Of a stretch of 64,000 nt of DNA, positions 8,502 to 16,536 are shown piece after piece. Position 1 is the stretch's first letter. Every line of letters starts with the position of its first letter. The translations under genes and the position numbers were made by a program. This DNA comes from Streptomyces davaonensis JCM 4913 (lineage in GTDB: Bacteria > Actinomycetota > Actinomycetes > Streptomycetales > Streptomycetaceae): the NCBI RefSeq assembly GCF_000349325.1, contig NC_020504.1:6296053-6360052 (forward strand), written 5' to 3'. A model generated the notes under the pieces. The model searched no databases and was not told where the DNA came from. It worked only from the letters and a program-made list of their open reading frames with translations.

Positions 8502-9539
8502 TCAGGTCAGACAGTGCGCCAGCGGCTCCCGGCGCGCCCAGCGGCCCACCTCCGCCGCCGCGATCGTCGCCGCCTTCTCCGCCACCGCACGGCTTGCCCC
8601 GCCCAGATGCGGGGTCAGCACCACCCGGTCGGCGAGCGCGCGCAGCCGGGAGGCGGCCGGCAGCGGCTCCTGCGCGTACGTGTCGAGCGCCGCAGCCGAC
8701 AGGTGCCCGCGCTCCAGCGCCGCGCACAACGCGACCTCGTCGAGCAGCGGCCCGCGCGCCGCGTTCACCACGACCGCGCCGGGCGGCAGCAGAGCCAGCT
8801 CCCGGGCGCCGATCAGCCCGCGGGTCTCGGCGGTGAGCCGGACGTGCAGGGTGATCACCTGGGAGCGGCGCAGGAGTTCGTCCAGGGAGGCGAGCCGCAG
8901 TCCGTGGATCTCGCCGTGCGCATAGGGGTCGTGGACCATCACCCGGGCCCCGAAGGCGCACAGCACCCGCGCGACCCGGCTGCCGACCGCGCCGTGGCCG
9001 ACGAGTCCGACGGGCAGGTCCTCCAGCTCCAGACCGCTGTGCTCGTACGTGTAGTAGGCGGCGCCCGCCCAACTGCCCCGGCGGGCCAGCAGTTCATGGG
9101 ACTGCGGAATCCGGCGCAGGGCGGCCAGCAGCAGGCCGACGGTGAACTCGGCGGTCGCGGCGGCGTTCCGGCCAGGGGCGTAACAGACCCGTACATCATG
9201 GATCTTGGCCGCGTCCAGGTTCACATTGACCGGTCCGCCCCGGCAGACGACGACCAGGCGCAGCGCCGGGCAGGCGGCCAGGACGCGCTCGGTGACCGGG
9301 CCCATCTGGGTGACCAGCACCTCGCGGTCGTCGGCGAGCGCCTCGATCAGCGCCTCCTCGGCATCGCTGGCCTCCGCCACCTCGGCCACCGGACCGAACG
9401 GCTCCGACGGCCAGCCGAGCGTCAACTCCCGTACATCGGCGGCCGTTTCCTGCCGTACCGCGTCCGTGATCAGCCGGGGCAGGACGAAGTGGTCCCCGGC
9501 GGCCAGGACCCGCACGCGCTTGTCGGAAGTGGAGTTCAT
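8502..9539 (-). CDS. D-isomer 2-hydroxyacid dehydrogenase (NAD-binding)
   Basis: 345 residues of the phosphoglycerate/glyoxylate-type dehydrogenase family. The NAD motif is GHGAVG (181-186) with Asp204 (HDPYA) as the likely ribose-binding acid. The catalytic set is Arg262 (NAARGPLLDE), Glu291 and His311 (LTPHLGG). The substrate is unknown, but clustering with two sugar kinases suggests oxidation or reduction of a sugar-derived hydroxyacid. GGGAG lies about 10 nt before the ATG. The ATG overlaps, as ATGA, the stop of a short upstream remnant described separately. Confidence 0.85.
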   Translation of the reverse strand: MNSTSDKRVRVLAAGDHFVLPRLITDAVRQETAADVRELTLGWPSEPFGPVAEVAEASDAEEALIEALADDREVLVTQMGPVTERVLAACPALRLVVVCRGGPVNVNLDAAKIHDVRVCYAPGRNAAATAEFTVGLLLAALRRIPQSHELLARRGSWAGAAYYTYEHSGLELEDLPVGLVGHGAVGSRVARVLCAFGARVMVHDPYAHGEIHGLRLASLDELLRRSQVITLHVRLTAETRGLIGARELALLPPGAVVVNAARGPLLDEVALCAALERGHLSAAALDTYAQEPLPAASRLRALADRVVLTPHLGGASRAVAEKAATIAAAEVGRWARREPLAHCLT

Positions 9540-9589
9540 CGCAGGGCGTCTCCCGTCTCGGCGTCGAAGACATGGCTGCGGCCGGGGCA
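9536..9589 (-). pseudogene. Possible C-terminal remnant of a sugar ABC-transporter ATPase (UgpC/MsmK type)
   Basis: The frame directly upstream of the dehydrogenase ends in GRSHVFDAETGDALR and then a TGA that overlaps the dehydrogenase ATG (ATGA). Sugar-importer ATPases of the UgpC/MsmK group typically end with a (H)xFDxxTGxxL motif. The stop-start overlap is also what an intact operon would show. Nothing resembling the rest of an ATPase lies upstream, where the divergent promoter and second kinase sit. I infer a deletion scar of an ancestral transporter-dehydrogenase-kinase operon. The motif is short, so chance is possible. Confidence 0.35.
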
Positions 9590-9670
9590 TCGCCACGCCC
9601 CCTTCTTCTGGCTCGTTCGCCTCCCGGGCGCCTCGGCCGTGCACGCGAAAATATCGGTGCGGAGTGAGAA

Positions 9671-9682
9671 GTTCACGTGACT
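9671..9682. promoter_or_regulatory. Palindrome in the divergent kinase/dehydrogenase promoter region
   Basis: TCACGTGA (9673-9680) is a perfect 8-bp palindrome in the A/T-richer stretch between the dehydrogenase and the second kinase. It is placed where a shared repressor could act. No regulator gene is adjacent. Confidence 0.2.
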
Positions 9683-9703
9683 GGACGTATTTCGGGAGGT
9701 TCG

Positions 9704-11131
9704 ATGACAGTTTGGCTCGGGATCGACCTCGGTACGCAGAGTGTCCGGGCGCTGCTCGTCGAGGCCGACGGCACCGTCCTCGGCTCGGGCTCCGCCCCGC
9801 TCGGCGGCCGCAGGGACGGTGTGCGGCACGAGCAGGACCCCGGGCAGTGGTGGGACGGGGTGTGCGCGGCGGCCGGTACCGCGCTCCAGAGCCGGGCGCG
9901 GACCCCGATCGGCGGGCTCGCGGTGTGCGGCACCTCCGGCACGGTGCTTCTGACGGACGGCGCCGGACGGCCGATGAGCCCCGCGCTGATGTACGACGAC
10001 GCCCGCGCGACCGAGGAGGCGGCACGAGCACGGTCGCTGGGCCTGGCCGTGCAGGACACCTGGGCCCTGCCCAAAGCCCTGTGGCTCCTCCGGACCTACG
10101 GCCCCGGCCGGATCACCCACCAGCCGGACCTGATCGTCTCCCTGCTCACCGGCGAACTGCCCCCGGCGGACTCCAGCCACGCCCTGAAGACCGGCTACGA
10201 CCTGGAACGGGACACCTGGCCCACCCTGTTCCCCCTGGACCTGCCGCGGAGCGCGCTGCCCGACGTCGTCCGCCCCGGCACCCGGCTCGGCGAGGTCTCC
10301 CCGACCGCCGCCGAGGCCACCGGCATCCCCGCCGGCACCCCGGTGGTCGCCGGCATGACCGACGGCTGCGCGGCCCAGATCGCCTCCGGCGCCCTGCGCC
10401 CCGGCTCCTGGAACTCGGTGCTTGGCACCACCCTGGTCCTCAAGGGCGCCTCCCCGACCCCGGTCCGCGACCCCACCGGCGTGGTCTACAACCACCGTGC
10501 ACCGGACGGAAGTTGGCTACCGGGCGGCGCCTCCAGCGTGGGCGCGGGCGTCCTCACGGCGGCGTTCCCGGCGGCGGACCCGGCGGCGATGGACGAACGA
10601 GCGGCGGCCCACGAACCCTCCGGCGCGATCAGCTACCCCTTGGTGTCACCGGGGGAACGCTTCCCCTTCCTCGCCCCGTCGGCAACCTCACTGCTCCTGG
10701 GCGAGCCGGAGAACGACGCCGACCTGTGGGCGGCCCTCCTCCAGGGCGTGGCCTTCACGGAACGGCTCTGCCTGGACTACCTGCACCACTTGGGCGCCCC
10801 GCTGGACGGCCCCCTCACCTTCACGGGCGGCGCCGCCCGCAGCCCCTACTGGAACCAACTCCGCACGGACATCCTGGGCCGCGAGGCCCACGTCCCGAGA
10901 GAACCGGAGCCGGCGTTGGGGATGGCGGCGCTGGCGGCGTACGGGACGGGAGGGGTTGGGGGTTCGTTGGCGGATGTGGCGGAGGGGATGGTGCGTGCAG
11001 GGGTGGTGATGACCCCTCGCCCGGATCGCACGGCGAGGTTCATGGAGCCGTACGCCAGGCTGGTGGACGAGCTGGAGGCGAGGGGATGGCTAGGAGGGGA
11101 GACGGCAACACACGCGCGCGAGCGTCTATGA
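9704..11131 (+). CDS. Second FGGY-family carbohydrate kinase
   Basis: 475 residues starting MTVWLGIDLGTQSVRALL. A catalytic Asp is in GMTDGCAAQIASG, and the second phosphate motif is FTGGAARSPYW. It is only distantly like the kinase at 7039-8463, so it is not a recent duplicate and may act on a different sugar. ATG 9704 is chosen because GGGAGG lies 4 nt ahead; a GTG at 9677 lacks such a site. It is divergent from the dehydrogenase/kinase pair and probably shares regulation with it. A 55-bp dispersed repeat follows the stop. Confidence 0.83.
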   Translation: MTVWLGIDLGTQSVRALLVEADGTVLGSGSAPLGGRRDGVRHEQDPGQWWDGVCAAAGTALQSRARTPIGGLAVCGTSGTVLLTDGAGRPMSPALMYDDARATEEAARARSLGLAVQDTWALPKALWLLRTYGPGRITHQPDLIVSLLTGELPPADSSHALKTGYDLERDTWPTLFPLDLPRSALPDVVRPGTRLGEVSPTAAEATGIPAGTPVVAGMTDGCAAQIASGALRPGSWNSVLGTTLVLKGASPTPVRDPTGVVYNHRAPDGSWLPGGASSVGAGVLTAAFPAADPAAMDERAAAHEPSGAISYPLVSPGERFPFLAPSATSLLLGEPENDADLWAALLQGVAFTERLCLDYLHHLGAPLDGPLTFTGGAARSPYWNQLRTDILGREAHVPREPEPALGMAALAAYGTGGVGGSLADVAEGMVRAGVVMTPRPDRTARFMEPYARLVDELEARGWLGGETATHARERL

Positions 11132-11153
11132 CGAACGGCAAGGTCAACTTCTT

Positions 11154-11208
11154 TAGGGGCGCGGGGCTGTGTTCGATATGCGGCTCCGCCGCGTGGGCGC
11201 GACCAGCC
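11154..11208. repeat. 55-bp dispersed intergenic repeat, copy 1
   Basis: The sequence from taggggcgcggggctg to gcgcgaccagcc recurs identically at 30636-30690. It holds a small inverted repeat (gcggctccgc). Related GC-rich elements ending gcgaccagcc are common between Streptomyces genes. It lies between the kinase stop and the phosphatase start. Confidence 0.85.
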
Positions 11209-11239
11209 CCCACCGCCCGGCACCCGAAATACTGCCCCC

Positions 11240-11851
11240 ATGACCGCCACCCTCCTCCTGACCCGCCACGGCCAAACAATCTGGCACGCCGAAAACCGCT
11301 ACGCAGGAATCACGGACGTCCCCCTCACCGAGACCGGCCACGTCCAAGCACAGTCCCTGGCCCACTGGATCTACACCCACCCCGTGGACGCCATCTGGAC
11401 CTCCCCCCTCTCCCGCGCCGTGGAAACCGCCCAGCCCGCGTGCAGGGCACTCGCCCTGACCCTCCACCAGGACCACGACCTCCGAGAGTGCGACTTCGGC
11501 GTAGTGGAAGGCAGAACACTCGCCGAGTTCGAAGCGGAAAACCCCCATGCGGCACAGGCATTCCGAGAAGACCCCGTGAACAATCCCTTCCCAGGCGCCG
11601 AAGACCCACGAGCGGCAGCAGCACGTGGCGCCATCGCCCTACGCCGTATCGCCACCGCCCACCAGGGCGAACGCGTCCTGGTGGTCGCCCACAACACCCT
11701 GCTCCGCCTGGTCCTGTGCTCCCTCCTGAAGATCCCCGCGCAGAACTACCGCCGAGTCCTCCCGCGCCTGCGCAACACGGCGATCACCGAAGTCCGAATG
11801 AACTCCGAAGGAGCCACCGCACTGATGTCCCTGAATGTGCCCTGCGAGTAG
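11240..11851 (+). CDS. Histidine phosphatase family (phosphoglycerate-mutase-like) protein
   Basis: 203 residues. The phosphohistidine loop is LTRHGQT (His9) and the second catalytic His is in VVAHNTLLRL. Tyr and basic residues of the mutase/phosphatase fold are present. The size matches small cobC/GpmB-like phosphatases rather than dPGM, so a phosphatase for a sugar phosphate or another small phosphoester is likely. Proximity to two sugar kinases is suggestive only. The methyltransferase gene starts 12 bp after its stop. Confidence 0.85.
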   Translation: MTATLLLTRHGQTIWHAENRYAGITDVPLTETGHVQAQSLAHWIYTHPVDAIWTSPLSRAVETAQPACRALALTLHQDHDLRECDFGVVEGRTLAEFEAENPHAAQAFREDPVNNPFPGAEDPRAAAARGAIALRRIATAHQGERVLVVAHNTLLRLVLCSLLKIPAQNYRRVLPRLRNTAITEVRMNSEGATALMSLNVPCE

Positions 11852-11863
11852 CACCATGGGCGC

Positions 11864-12637
11864 ATGACGGAGATCGACACCTCTGTACCCCACTCGGCCC
11901 GCATCTGGAACTACTGGCTCGGCGGCAAGGACAACTACCCGGTGGACCAGGCCGCCGGTGACGCCTACACCGCCGTCTTCCCCGGCATCGTCACCATCGC
12001 CCGCAGCAGCCGCGCCTTCCTCGGCCGCACGATCCGGTACCTGGTGCGGGAGGCGGGCGTCCGTCAGTTCCTGGACGTCGGCACCGGCCTGCCCACCGTC
12101 GACAACACCCACGAGGTGGCGCAGCGCCTCGCGCCGGAGTCGAGGATCGTCTACGTCGACAACGACCCCTTGGTCCTCTCTCACGCCCGCACCCTGCTCA
12201 CCTCGACACCCGAGGGCGTGACCTCGTACGAGAACCTGAGCCTGTACGAGCCCGAGCGGATCATCGAGGCCGCCGCCCGCACCCTGGACCTCTCCCGGCC
12301 CACGGCCCTGATCCTCAGCGGCATCCTCGGTCACGTGCCCGACCACGCCGAGGCCTGCGCCCTGGTCCGCCGCCTGCTCGCGGGCCTGCCCTCGGGCAGC
12401 CACCTCTCCGTCAACGACGGCTCCAGGGGCACCGATCCGGCCTACGAGCAGGCGCAGGACGCCTACAACGAGACCGGTGCGGTCCCGTACTTCCTGCGTC
12501 CCGTGGCGGAGATCGAGGCGTACTTCGAGGGCCTGGAGCTGGTCGACCCGGGAGTCGTCTCGGTACCGCTGTGGCGCCCGTACGAGCCGACGCTGGCCCC
12601 GATCGGCCAACACGGCGGCCTGGCCCGCAAGCCGTAG
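11864..12637 (+). CDS. SAM-dependent methyltransferase, DUF574/SAV2177 family
   Basis: 257 residues. The family hallmark RIWNYWLGGKDNYPVD is near the N-terminus, and the SAM-binding FLDVGTGLP segment follows. The family is large in Streptomyces, often near regulators and secondary-metabolite genes; the substrate is unknown. It is probably co-transcribed with the phosphatase 12 bp upstream, with a strong terminator 25 bp after the stop. Confidence 0.88.
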   Translation: MTEIDTSVPHSARIWNYWLGGKDNYPVDQAAGDAYTAVFPGIVTIARSSRAFLGRTIRYLVREAGVRQFLDVGTGLPTVDNTHEVAQRLAPESRIVYVDNDPLVLSHARTLLTSTPEGVTSYENLSLYEPERIIEAAARTLDLSRPTALILSGILGHVPDHAEACALVRRLLAGLPSGSHLSVNDGSRGTDPAYEQAQDAYNETGAVPYFLRPVAEIEAYFEGLELVDPGVVSVPLWRPYEPTLAPIGQHGGLARKP

Positions 12638-12661
12638 ATGTTCATGGATGTTCAAGAACCA

Positions 12662-12698
12662 GGAAGCCCCCGCGAGTCACGTCCTCGCGGGGGCTTCC
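12662..12698 (+). terminator. Strong terminator after the methyltransferase gene
   Basis: A 15-bp perfect stem: ggaagcccccgcgag (12662-12676) with ctcgcgggggcttcc (12684-12698), loop 7 nt. Confidence 0.85.
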
Positions 12699-12794
12699 CT
12701 CATTCCGCCTGCCAGGCGTGAAGGCTGAGAAGACGATCACGAGGCAGGAGTCGGACCTTATTGCAAGCTATACGCAACAACAAGCTACCAGCAA

Positions 12795-12825
12795 AAAGCC
12801 CCCGTGCGGCAGGCACGGGGGCTTT
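12795..12825 (-). terminator. Terminator of the amino-acid permease gene
   Basis: A 13-bp stem, aaagcccccgtgc (12795-12807) and gcacgggggcttt (12813-12825). It is followed by a T-run on the minus strand. An A/T-richer stretch with the half-sites ttgc and gcaa precedes it on the plus strand. Confidence 0.8.
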
Positions 12826-12847
12826 CGCGGTGTGGCGAGCGCGCGCG

Positions 12848-14230
12848 TCAGCCCTTCGCGGCCCGTGCCTTCTGCCAGGCGTACCCCACCACCGCCAGGA
12901 ACAGCGTCATCCCGCCGGTCGAGTAGAGCTGCACCCGGGTGTCCGGCTCCCGTGCCATGAGCACGAAGATCGCGGCCATCCCCGCCAGCGCGACCCACGT
13001 CAGCACCGGGAACGCCCACATACGCACCGTCAGCTTCTCGGGTGCCTCCCGCTCCAGACGGGCGCGCAGCCGCAGTTGGGAGACGGCGATGAAGATCCAG
13101 ACGACGAGGATGACCGCGCCGATCATGTTCAGCAGCCAGGGGAAGACGTCGTCCGGGCGCCAGTAGCTGAGCAGCACGCAGACGAAGCCGAACACCGAGG
13201 AGGCGAGTACGGCGATCCGCGGCACGCCGGAGTCCACCCGGCCCAGCGCCTTCGGGCCCTGGCCGCGCTGGACGAGGGAGTAGGCGATGCGCGAGGAGCC
13301 GTAGATGTTGGCGTTCATCGCGGACAGGAGGGCGACCAGCACGACGACGTTCATCACCTGACCGGCGCCGGGGATGCCGAGTTCGTCGAGGGCCGCGACG
13401 TACGGGCCCTTCTCGGCCACCGCCTTGGAGTCCCAGGGGACCAGGGTCACGATGACCGCCATCGAGCCGACGTAGAACAGCGCGATCCGCCACATCGCGG
13501 TACGGACCGCGCTCGCCACGCCCTTGACCGGGTTCTCCGACTCGGCCGCCGCGATGGTCACCGTCTCCATGCCGCCGTACGCGAAGACCGAGGCGAGCAG
13601 GCCGATGATCAGGCCCTCACCGCCGTGGGGGAGGAAGTCGGTCAGGTTGGAGGTGCCGGGGGAGTCCGTGCCCGGCAGGACGCCGAAGATGGCCAGTCCG
13701 CCGAGGACCAGGAACAGGCTGATCGCGCCGACCTTCAGGGCCGCGAACCAGAACTCGAACTCGCCGAAGTTCTTCACGGCGGCGAGGTTCGCGCCGCAGA
13801 ACACCACCATGAACAGGGCCACCCACGCCCACTCCGGCGTGCCCGGCAGCCAGCCGGTGACGATCTTCGCGGCGCCGATGCCCTCCAGGCCGACCGCCGT
13901 GCAGAGCAGGACCCAGAAGGACCAGCCCGCGGTGAACCCGGCCCAGGGGCCGATCGCCCGCTCGGCGTGCGCCGAGAAGGAGCCGGAGGAGGGGTACGCG
14001 GCCGACATCTCGCCGAGCATCCGCATCACCAGCATCACGAGGAGGCCGGATAGGGCGTAGGCGACGACGATCGAGGGCCCGGCGGCGGCGATACCGGCGC
14101 CGGAGCCCACGAACAGACCGGCACCGATGACACCACCGAGGGCGATCATCGACAGATGGCGCTGCTTGAGGCCGTGGGAGAGGGCGACACCGTCCTGCTG
14201 CGGCGGCGTCTCGACTGTGGTGCTGGGCAT
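12848..14230 (-). CDS. Amino-acid permease (APC superfamily, GabP/AnsP-like)
   Basis: About 460 residues with roughly 12 membrane segments. The amino-acid transporter signature is early: HLSMIALGGVIGAGLFVGSG (TM1), then a GEMSAAYPSSGSFSAHAERA segment. It imports an amino acid or GABA with proton coupling; specificity is not readable. ATG 14230 is preferred over an upstream TTG, although the Shine-Dalgarno (GGACGAG) is weak. It resembles the permease at 20476-21939. It is divergent from bioY across about 360 bp. Confidence 0.88.
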   Translation of the reverse strand: MPSTTVETPPQQDGVALSHGLKQRHLSMIALGGVIGAGLFVGSGAGIAAAGPSIVVAYALSGLLVMLVMRMLGEMSAAYPSSGSFSAHAERAIGPWAGFTAGWSFWVLLCTAVGLEGIGAAKIVTGWLPGTPEWAWVALFMVVFCGANLAAVKNFGEFEFWFAALKVGAISLFLVLGGLAIFGVLPGTDSPGTSNLTDFLPHGGEGLIIGLLASVFAYGGMETVTIAAAESENPVKGVASAVRTAMWRIALFYVGSMAVIVTLVPWDSKAVAEKGPYVAALDELGIPGAGQVMNVVVLVALLSAMNANIYGSSRIAYSLVQRGQGPKALGRVDSGVPRIAVLASSVFGFVCVLLSYWRPDDVFPWLLNMIGAVILVVWIFIAVSQLRLRARLEREAPEKLTVRMWAFPVLTWVALAGMAAIFVLMAREPDTRVQLYSTGGMTLFLAVVGYAWQKARAAKG

Positions 14231-14591
14231 GGGCGCGGCTCGTCCAATGCGTGAGATGGGCAAAAACCCCGTCAGTCTGTGGGCCGTGTCCGCTCAGACG
14301 AAGAAGTTGCCCACTATCCGGACAGGTACGGCACGGAGCGTACGGGCCCCCTCACGGCCACCGGACCCACGGAATTGGTGAGTATCTACAGAGCGCCCAC
14401 CGCCCCTTCGTGACCTGCACGTCCTCACCTCAGTGACTGGCATCACGCCACAGCCTGCTTAGTCGCTCCCCTTTGTATGGAGCCCACCAAGCCCGCGTTC
14501 CGCCCTTTGTCGACCACTGACGGTGATCGGCTCACCGCCCCTGGGATAGCGTCGCGGTGTCCCAACCTCCCCCCGTCTTCGCGGAGTCCCC
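14231..14591. other. Divergent intergenic region between the permease and bioY
   Basis: No convincing gene lies in this 361-bp stretch. Its composition is less GC-biased toward the middle, as expected for a double promoter region. A possible -10-like gatagc lies at 14545-14550, about 40 bp before bioY. I see no riboswitch-like fold that I can name. Confidence 0.4.
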
Positions 14592-15173
14592 ATGAGCACC
14601 GCCGCTGTCGCCGCCCCCGCCCGCACCGGACAGGTCCTCGCCGATCTGCTCCCCGCCTCCCGTGTCCGGGACATCGCGCTGGTGGTCGGCGGTGCCGCGC
14701 TCACCGGGCTCGCCGCCCAGCTCTCGGTGCCGGTGCCCGGCTCCCCGGTCCCGGTGACCGGCCAGACCTTCGCCGCGCTGCTCGTCGGCACCACCCTCGG
14801 CGCGAGCCGCGGTGTCGCGGCGCTCGCCCTGTACGCGTTGGCGGGCCTCGCCGGTGTCCCGTGGTTCGCGGGCGCGAGCCACGGCCTCAGCGTCTCCTTC
14901 GGCTACATCCTCGGCATGCTCCTCGCCTCCGCCGCCGTGGGCGCCCTGGCCCGCCGCGGCGCCGACCGCTCGATGCTGCGCACGGCCGGCACGATGGTGC
15001 TCGGCTCGGCGATCATCTACGCGATCGGCGTCCCGTACCTGGCCCTGGCGGCCGACATGTCGCTCTCCGCCGCCGTCGCGGCCGGCCTCACGCCGTTCCT
15101 CATCGGCGACGCCCTCAAGGCGGCCCTGGCGATGGGCCTGCTGCCCACGGCCTGGAAGCTGCTCAAGAAGTAG
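14592..15173 (+). CDS. bioY: Biotin transporter BioY (ECF S-component)
   Basis: 193 residues with about six membrane segments. BioY signatures are VPVPGSPVPVTGQTFAALL, then LYALAGLAGVPWF and FGYILGMLLAS. BioY binds biotin and works with an ECF module (BioMN) or partly alone. No bioM or bioN is adjacent, so it would share a module encoded elsewhere or function solo. GCGGAG precedes the ATG. Its last 11 bp overlap the end of the convergent oxidoreductase gene. Confidence 0.9.
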   Translation: MSTAAVAAPARTGQVLADLLPASRVRDIALVVGGAALTGLAAQLSVPVPGSPVPVTGQTFAALLVGTTLGASRGVAALALYALAGLAGVPWFAGASHGLSVSFGYILGMLLASAAVGALARRGADRSMLRTAGTMVLGSAIIYAIGVPYLALAADMSLSAAVAAGLTPFLIGDALKAALAMGLLPTAWKLLKK

Positions 15174-16470
15174 TCCTGCGGAAGCGGTTCGCCGGGTCGT
15201 GCTGATCCTTCACCCCGGCGAGCCTCTTCCGCGTTTCCTCGTCGTGCAGCCCCTCGGACCGGTCCCCGGTCCCGAAGGCGAAGTTGGGCGAACGCCCCAG
15301 CGTCCGGGGCGCGAGCAGCGCGAAGGCCGGATCGAGAATCTCCCGCGCCTGCTCCCGGTCGGCCATGGCCAACAGGCGTACCAGGAAGGCCCCGTCGCGA
15401 TTCGGCACCGAGTTCGGCGCGGGCGCGGCCAGCGCCCCACCCAGCTGATTGATCTGCACGACGACCATGGCATCGGTGCCGGGCCCGGTACGAGCCAACA
15501 CCTGAGCGGCCTTCTCGACATCCAGCTCACTCAACACCGCACTGTCCCCGTAGTAGGCGTGGGGAAAGTCCGGGTCGTTGTGAATGGTGTGACTCTCGGC
15601 GTACGGCATCTCCCGCAGCGAGTCGGAGAGAACCGGCCCGATCTTTCGCAGGGGTTCGACGAGTTGATCCCCGTCGGCGCCGGTCCAGGCGACCCGCACG
15701 GAGAGGATGTACCGCCCGCGCAGATGCGGCGGCATCGCCGGCACGTCCGGATACGGTACGGCGGCAAAGGTCGAGGTCAGCCCGTCCGGCACGGTCCGCG
15801 TCCACTCCGCGTAGGCCCGCAGGACAGCCGCCGGTTCGACCTCGCCGCCGTCGAGGACGAGCGAGCCGCCGAACAGCGAGCGGACCGGTACGAGACCGAT
15901 CTCCAACTCGGTGACCACGCCGAACCCATGGCCACCGCCACCGAGGAGCGCCCAGTACAGGTCGGATCCCGGGGTGACATGACGGAGCCGCCCGTCGGCG
16001 GTGACCAGGTCGACGGACCGGACGTGATCGGCCGCGTATCCGAACTCCCGGGCCAGGATGCCGAGTCCACCGCCGAGGAGGTATCCCACGGCACCGACGG
16101 ACGGGGCCGAGCCGTTGAGCGGCGCGAGTCCGTGCGGTGCCGCCGCCTCCACCACCTGCCCCCAGCGCACGCCCGCCTGGACACGGGCGGTACGGGCCTC
16201 GGGGTCGACGGTCACCCGGTCCATGCGCCGGGTCGTGATGAGCAGGCCGCCTTCGGCGGACCCGGGCAGACCGTGCCCGGTGGACTGGACGGCGACCGGG
16301 AGGTTCCGGTCGGGGGCGAGGCGTACGGCGGCGATCACATCGTCGGCGGAGCGGGCGGGGACGATCAGCTCGGGTCGCTGGGTGAATCCGGTCTGGAACC
16401 CGGCGAGTTCACGGTCGTAGCCGCTCTCGCCGGGGTGCAGGACAGGCACGTGGTGATGAGTCGTGGTCAT
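15163..16470 (-). CDS. FAD-binding (BBE-type) oxidoreductase
   Basis: 435 residues. An N-terminal FAD_binding_4 domain carries VAVQSTGHGLPG with the His commonly linked to FAD, followed by GAVGYLLGGGLGILAREFG. The C-terminus has the berberine-bridge-like ending KDQHDPANRFR. The second linking cysteine of bicovalent enzymes is not obvious. The substrate is unknown; sugars, alkaloids or polyketides are typical. A 16-bp inverted repeat ends 12 bp before the ATG and is likely its operator. The 3' end overlaps bioY by 11 bp. Confidence 0.85.
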   Translation of the reverse strand: MTTTHHHVPVLHPGESGYDRELAGFQTGFTQRPELIVPARSADDVIAAVRLAPDRNLPVAVQSTGHGLPGSAEGGLLITTRRMDRVTVDPEARTARVQAGVRWGQVVEAAAPHGLAPLNGSAPSVGAVGYLLGGGLGILAREFGYAADHVRSVDLVTADGRLRHVTPGSDLYWALLGGGGHGFGVVTELEIGLVPVRSLFGGSLVLDGGEVEPAAVLRAYAEWTRTVPDGLTSTFAAVPYPDVPAMPPHLRGRYILSVRVAWTGADGDQLVEPLRKIGPVLSDSLREMPYAESHTIHNDPDFPHAYYGDSAVLSELDVEKAAQVLARTGPGTDAMVVVQINQLGGALAAPAPNSVPNRDGAFLVRLLAMADREQAREILDPAFALLAPRTLGRSPNFAFGTGDRSEGLHDEETRKRLAGVKDQHDPANRFRRTTS

Positions 16471-16482
16471 GGGCCGCAGAAT

Positions 16483-16521
16483 GGCCGGATAACCTGACAG
16501 GCGCCGTCAGGTTATCCGGCC
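16483..16521. promoter_or_regulatory. Large perfect inverted repeat ahead of the flavin oxidase gene
   Basis: Ggccggataacctgac (16483-16498) and gtcaggttatccggcc (16506-16521) are a perfect 16-bp repeat with a 7-bp spacer. It begins 12 bp upstream of the oxidoreductase ATG and 15 bp after the stop of the LPKTG-protein gene. It could be a repressor operator (TetR-like geometry) or a terminator of the upstream gene. It lacks a T-run, which favours an operator. Confidence 0.5.
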
Positions 16522-16536
16522 GATGGATCTTCGGTG

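Noticed and set aside
7039..9072. A continuous 677-residue frame suggesting a fused dehydrogenase/kinase
   Set aside because: The N-terminal part is the wrong frame of the dehydrogenase gene; the kinase begins at ATG 8463 with its own Shine-Dalgarno.
12719..12847. A short frame (KAEKTITRQESDLIASYTQ) before the permease terminator
   Set aside because: No ribosome site, and it reads into a terminator hairpin; the A/T-rich stretch is noted but not called a gene.
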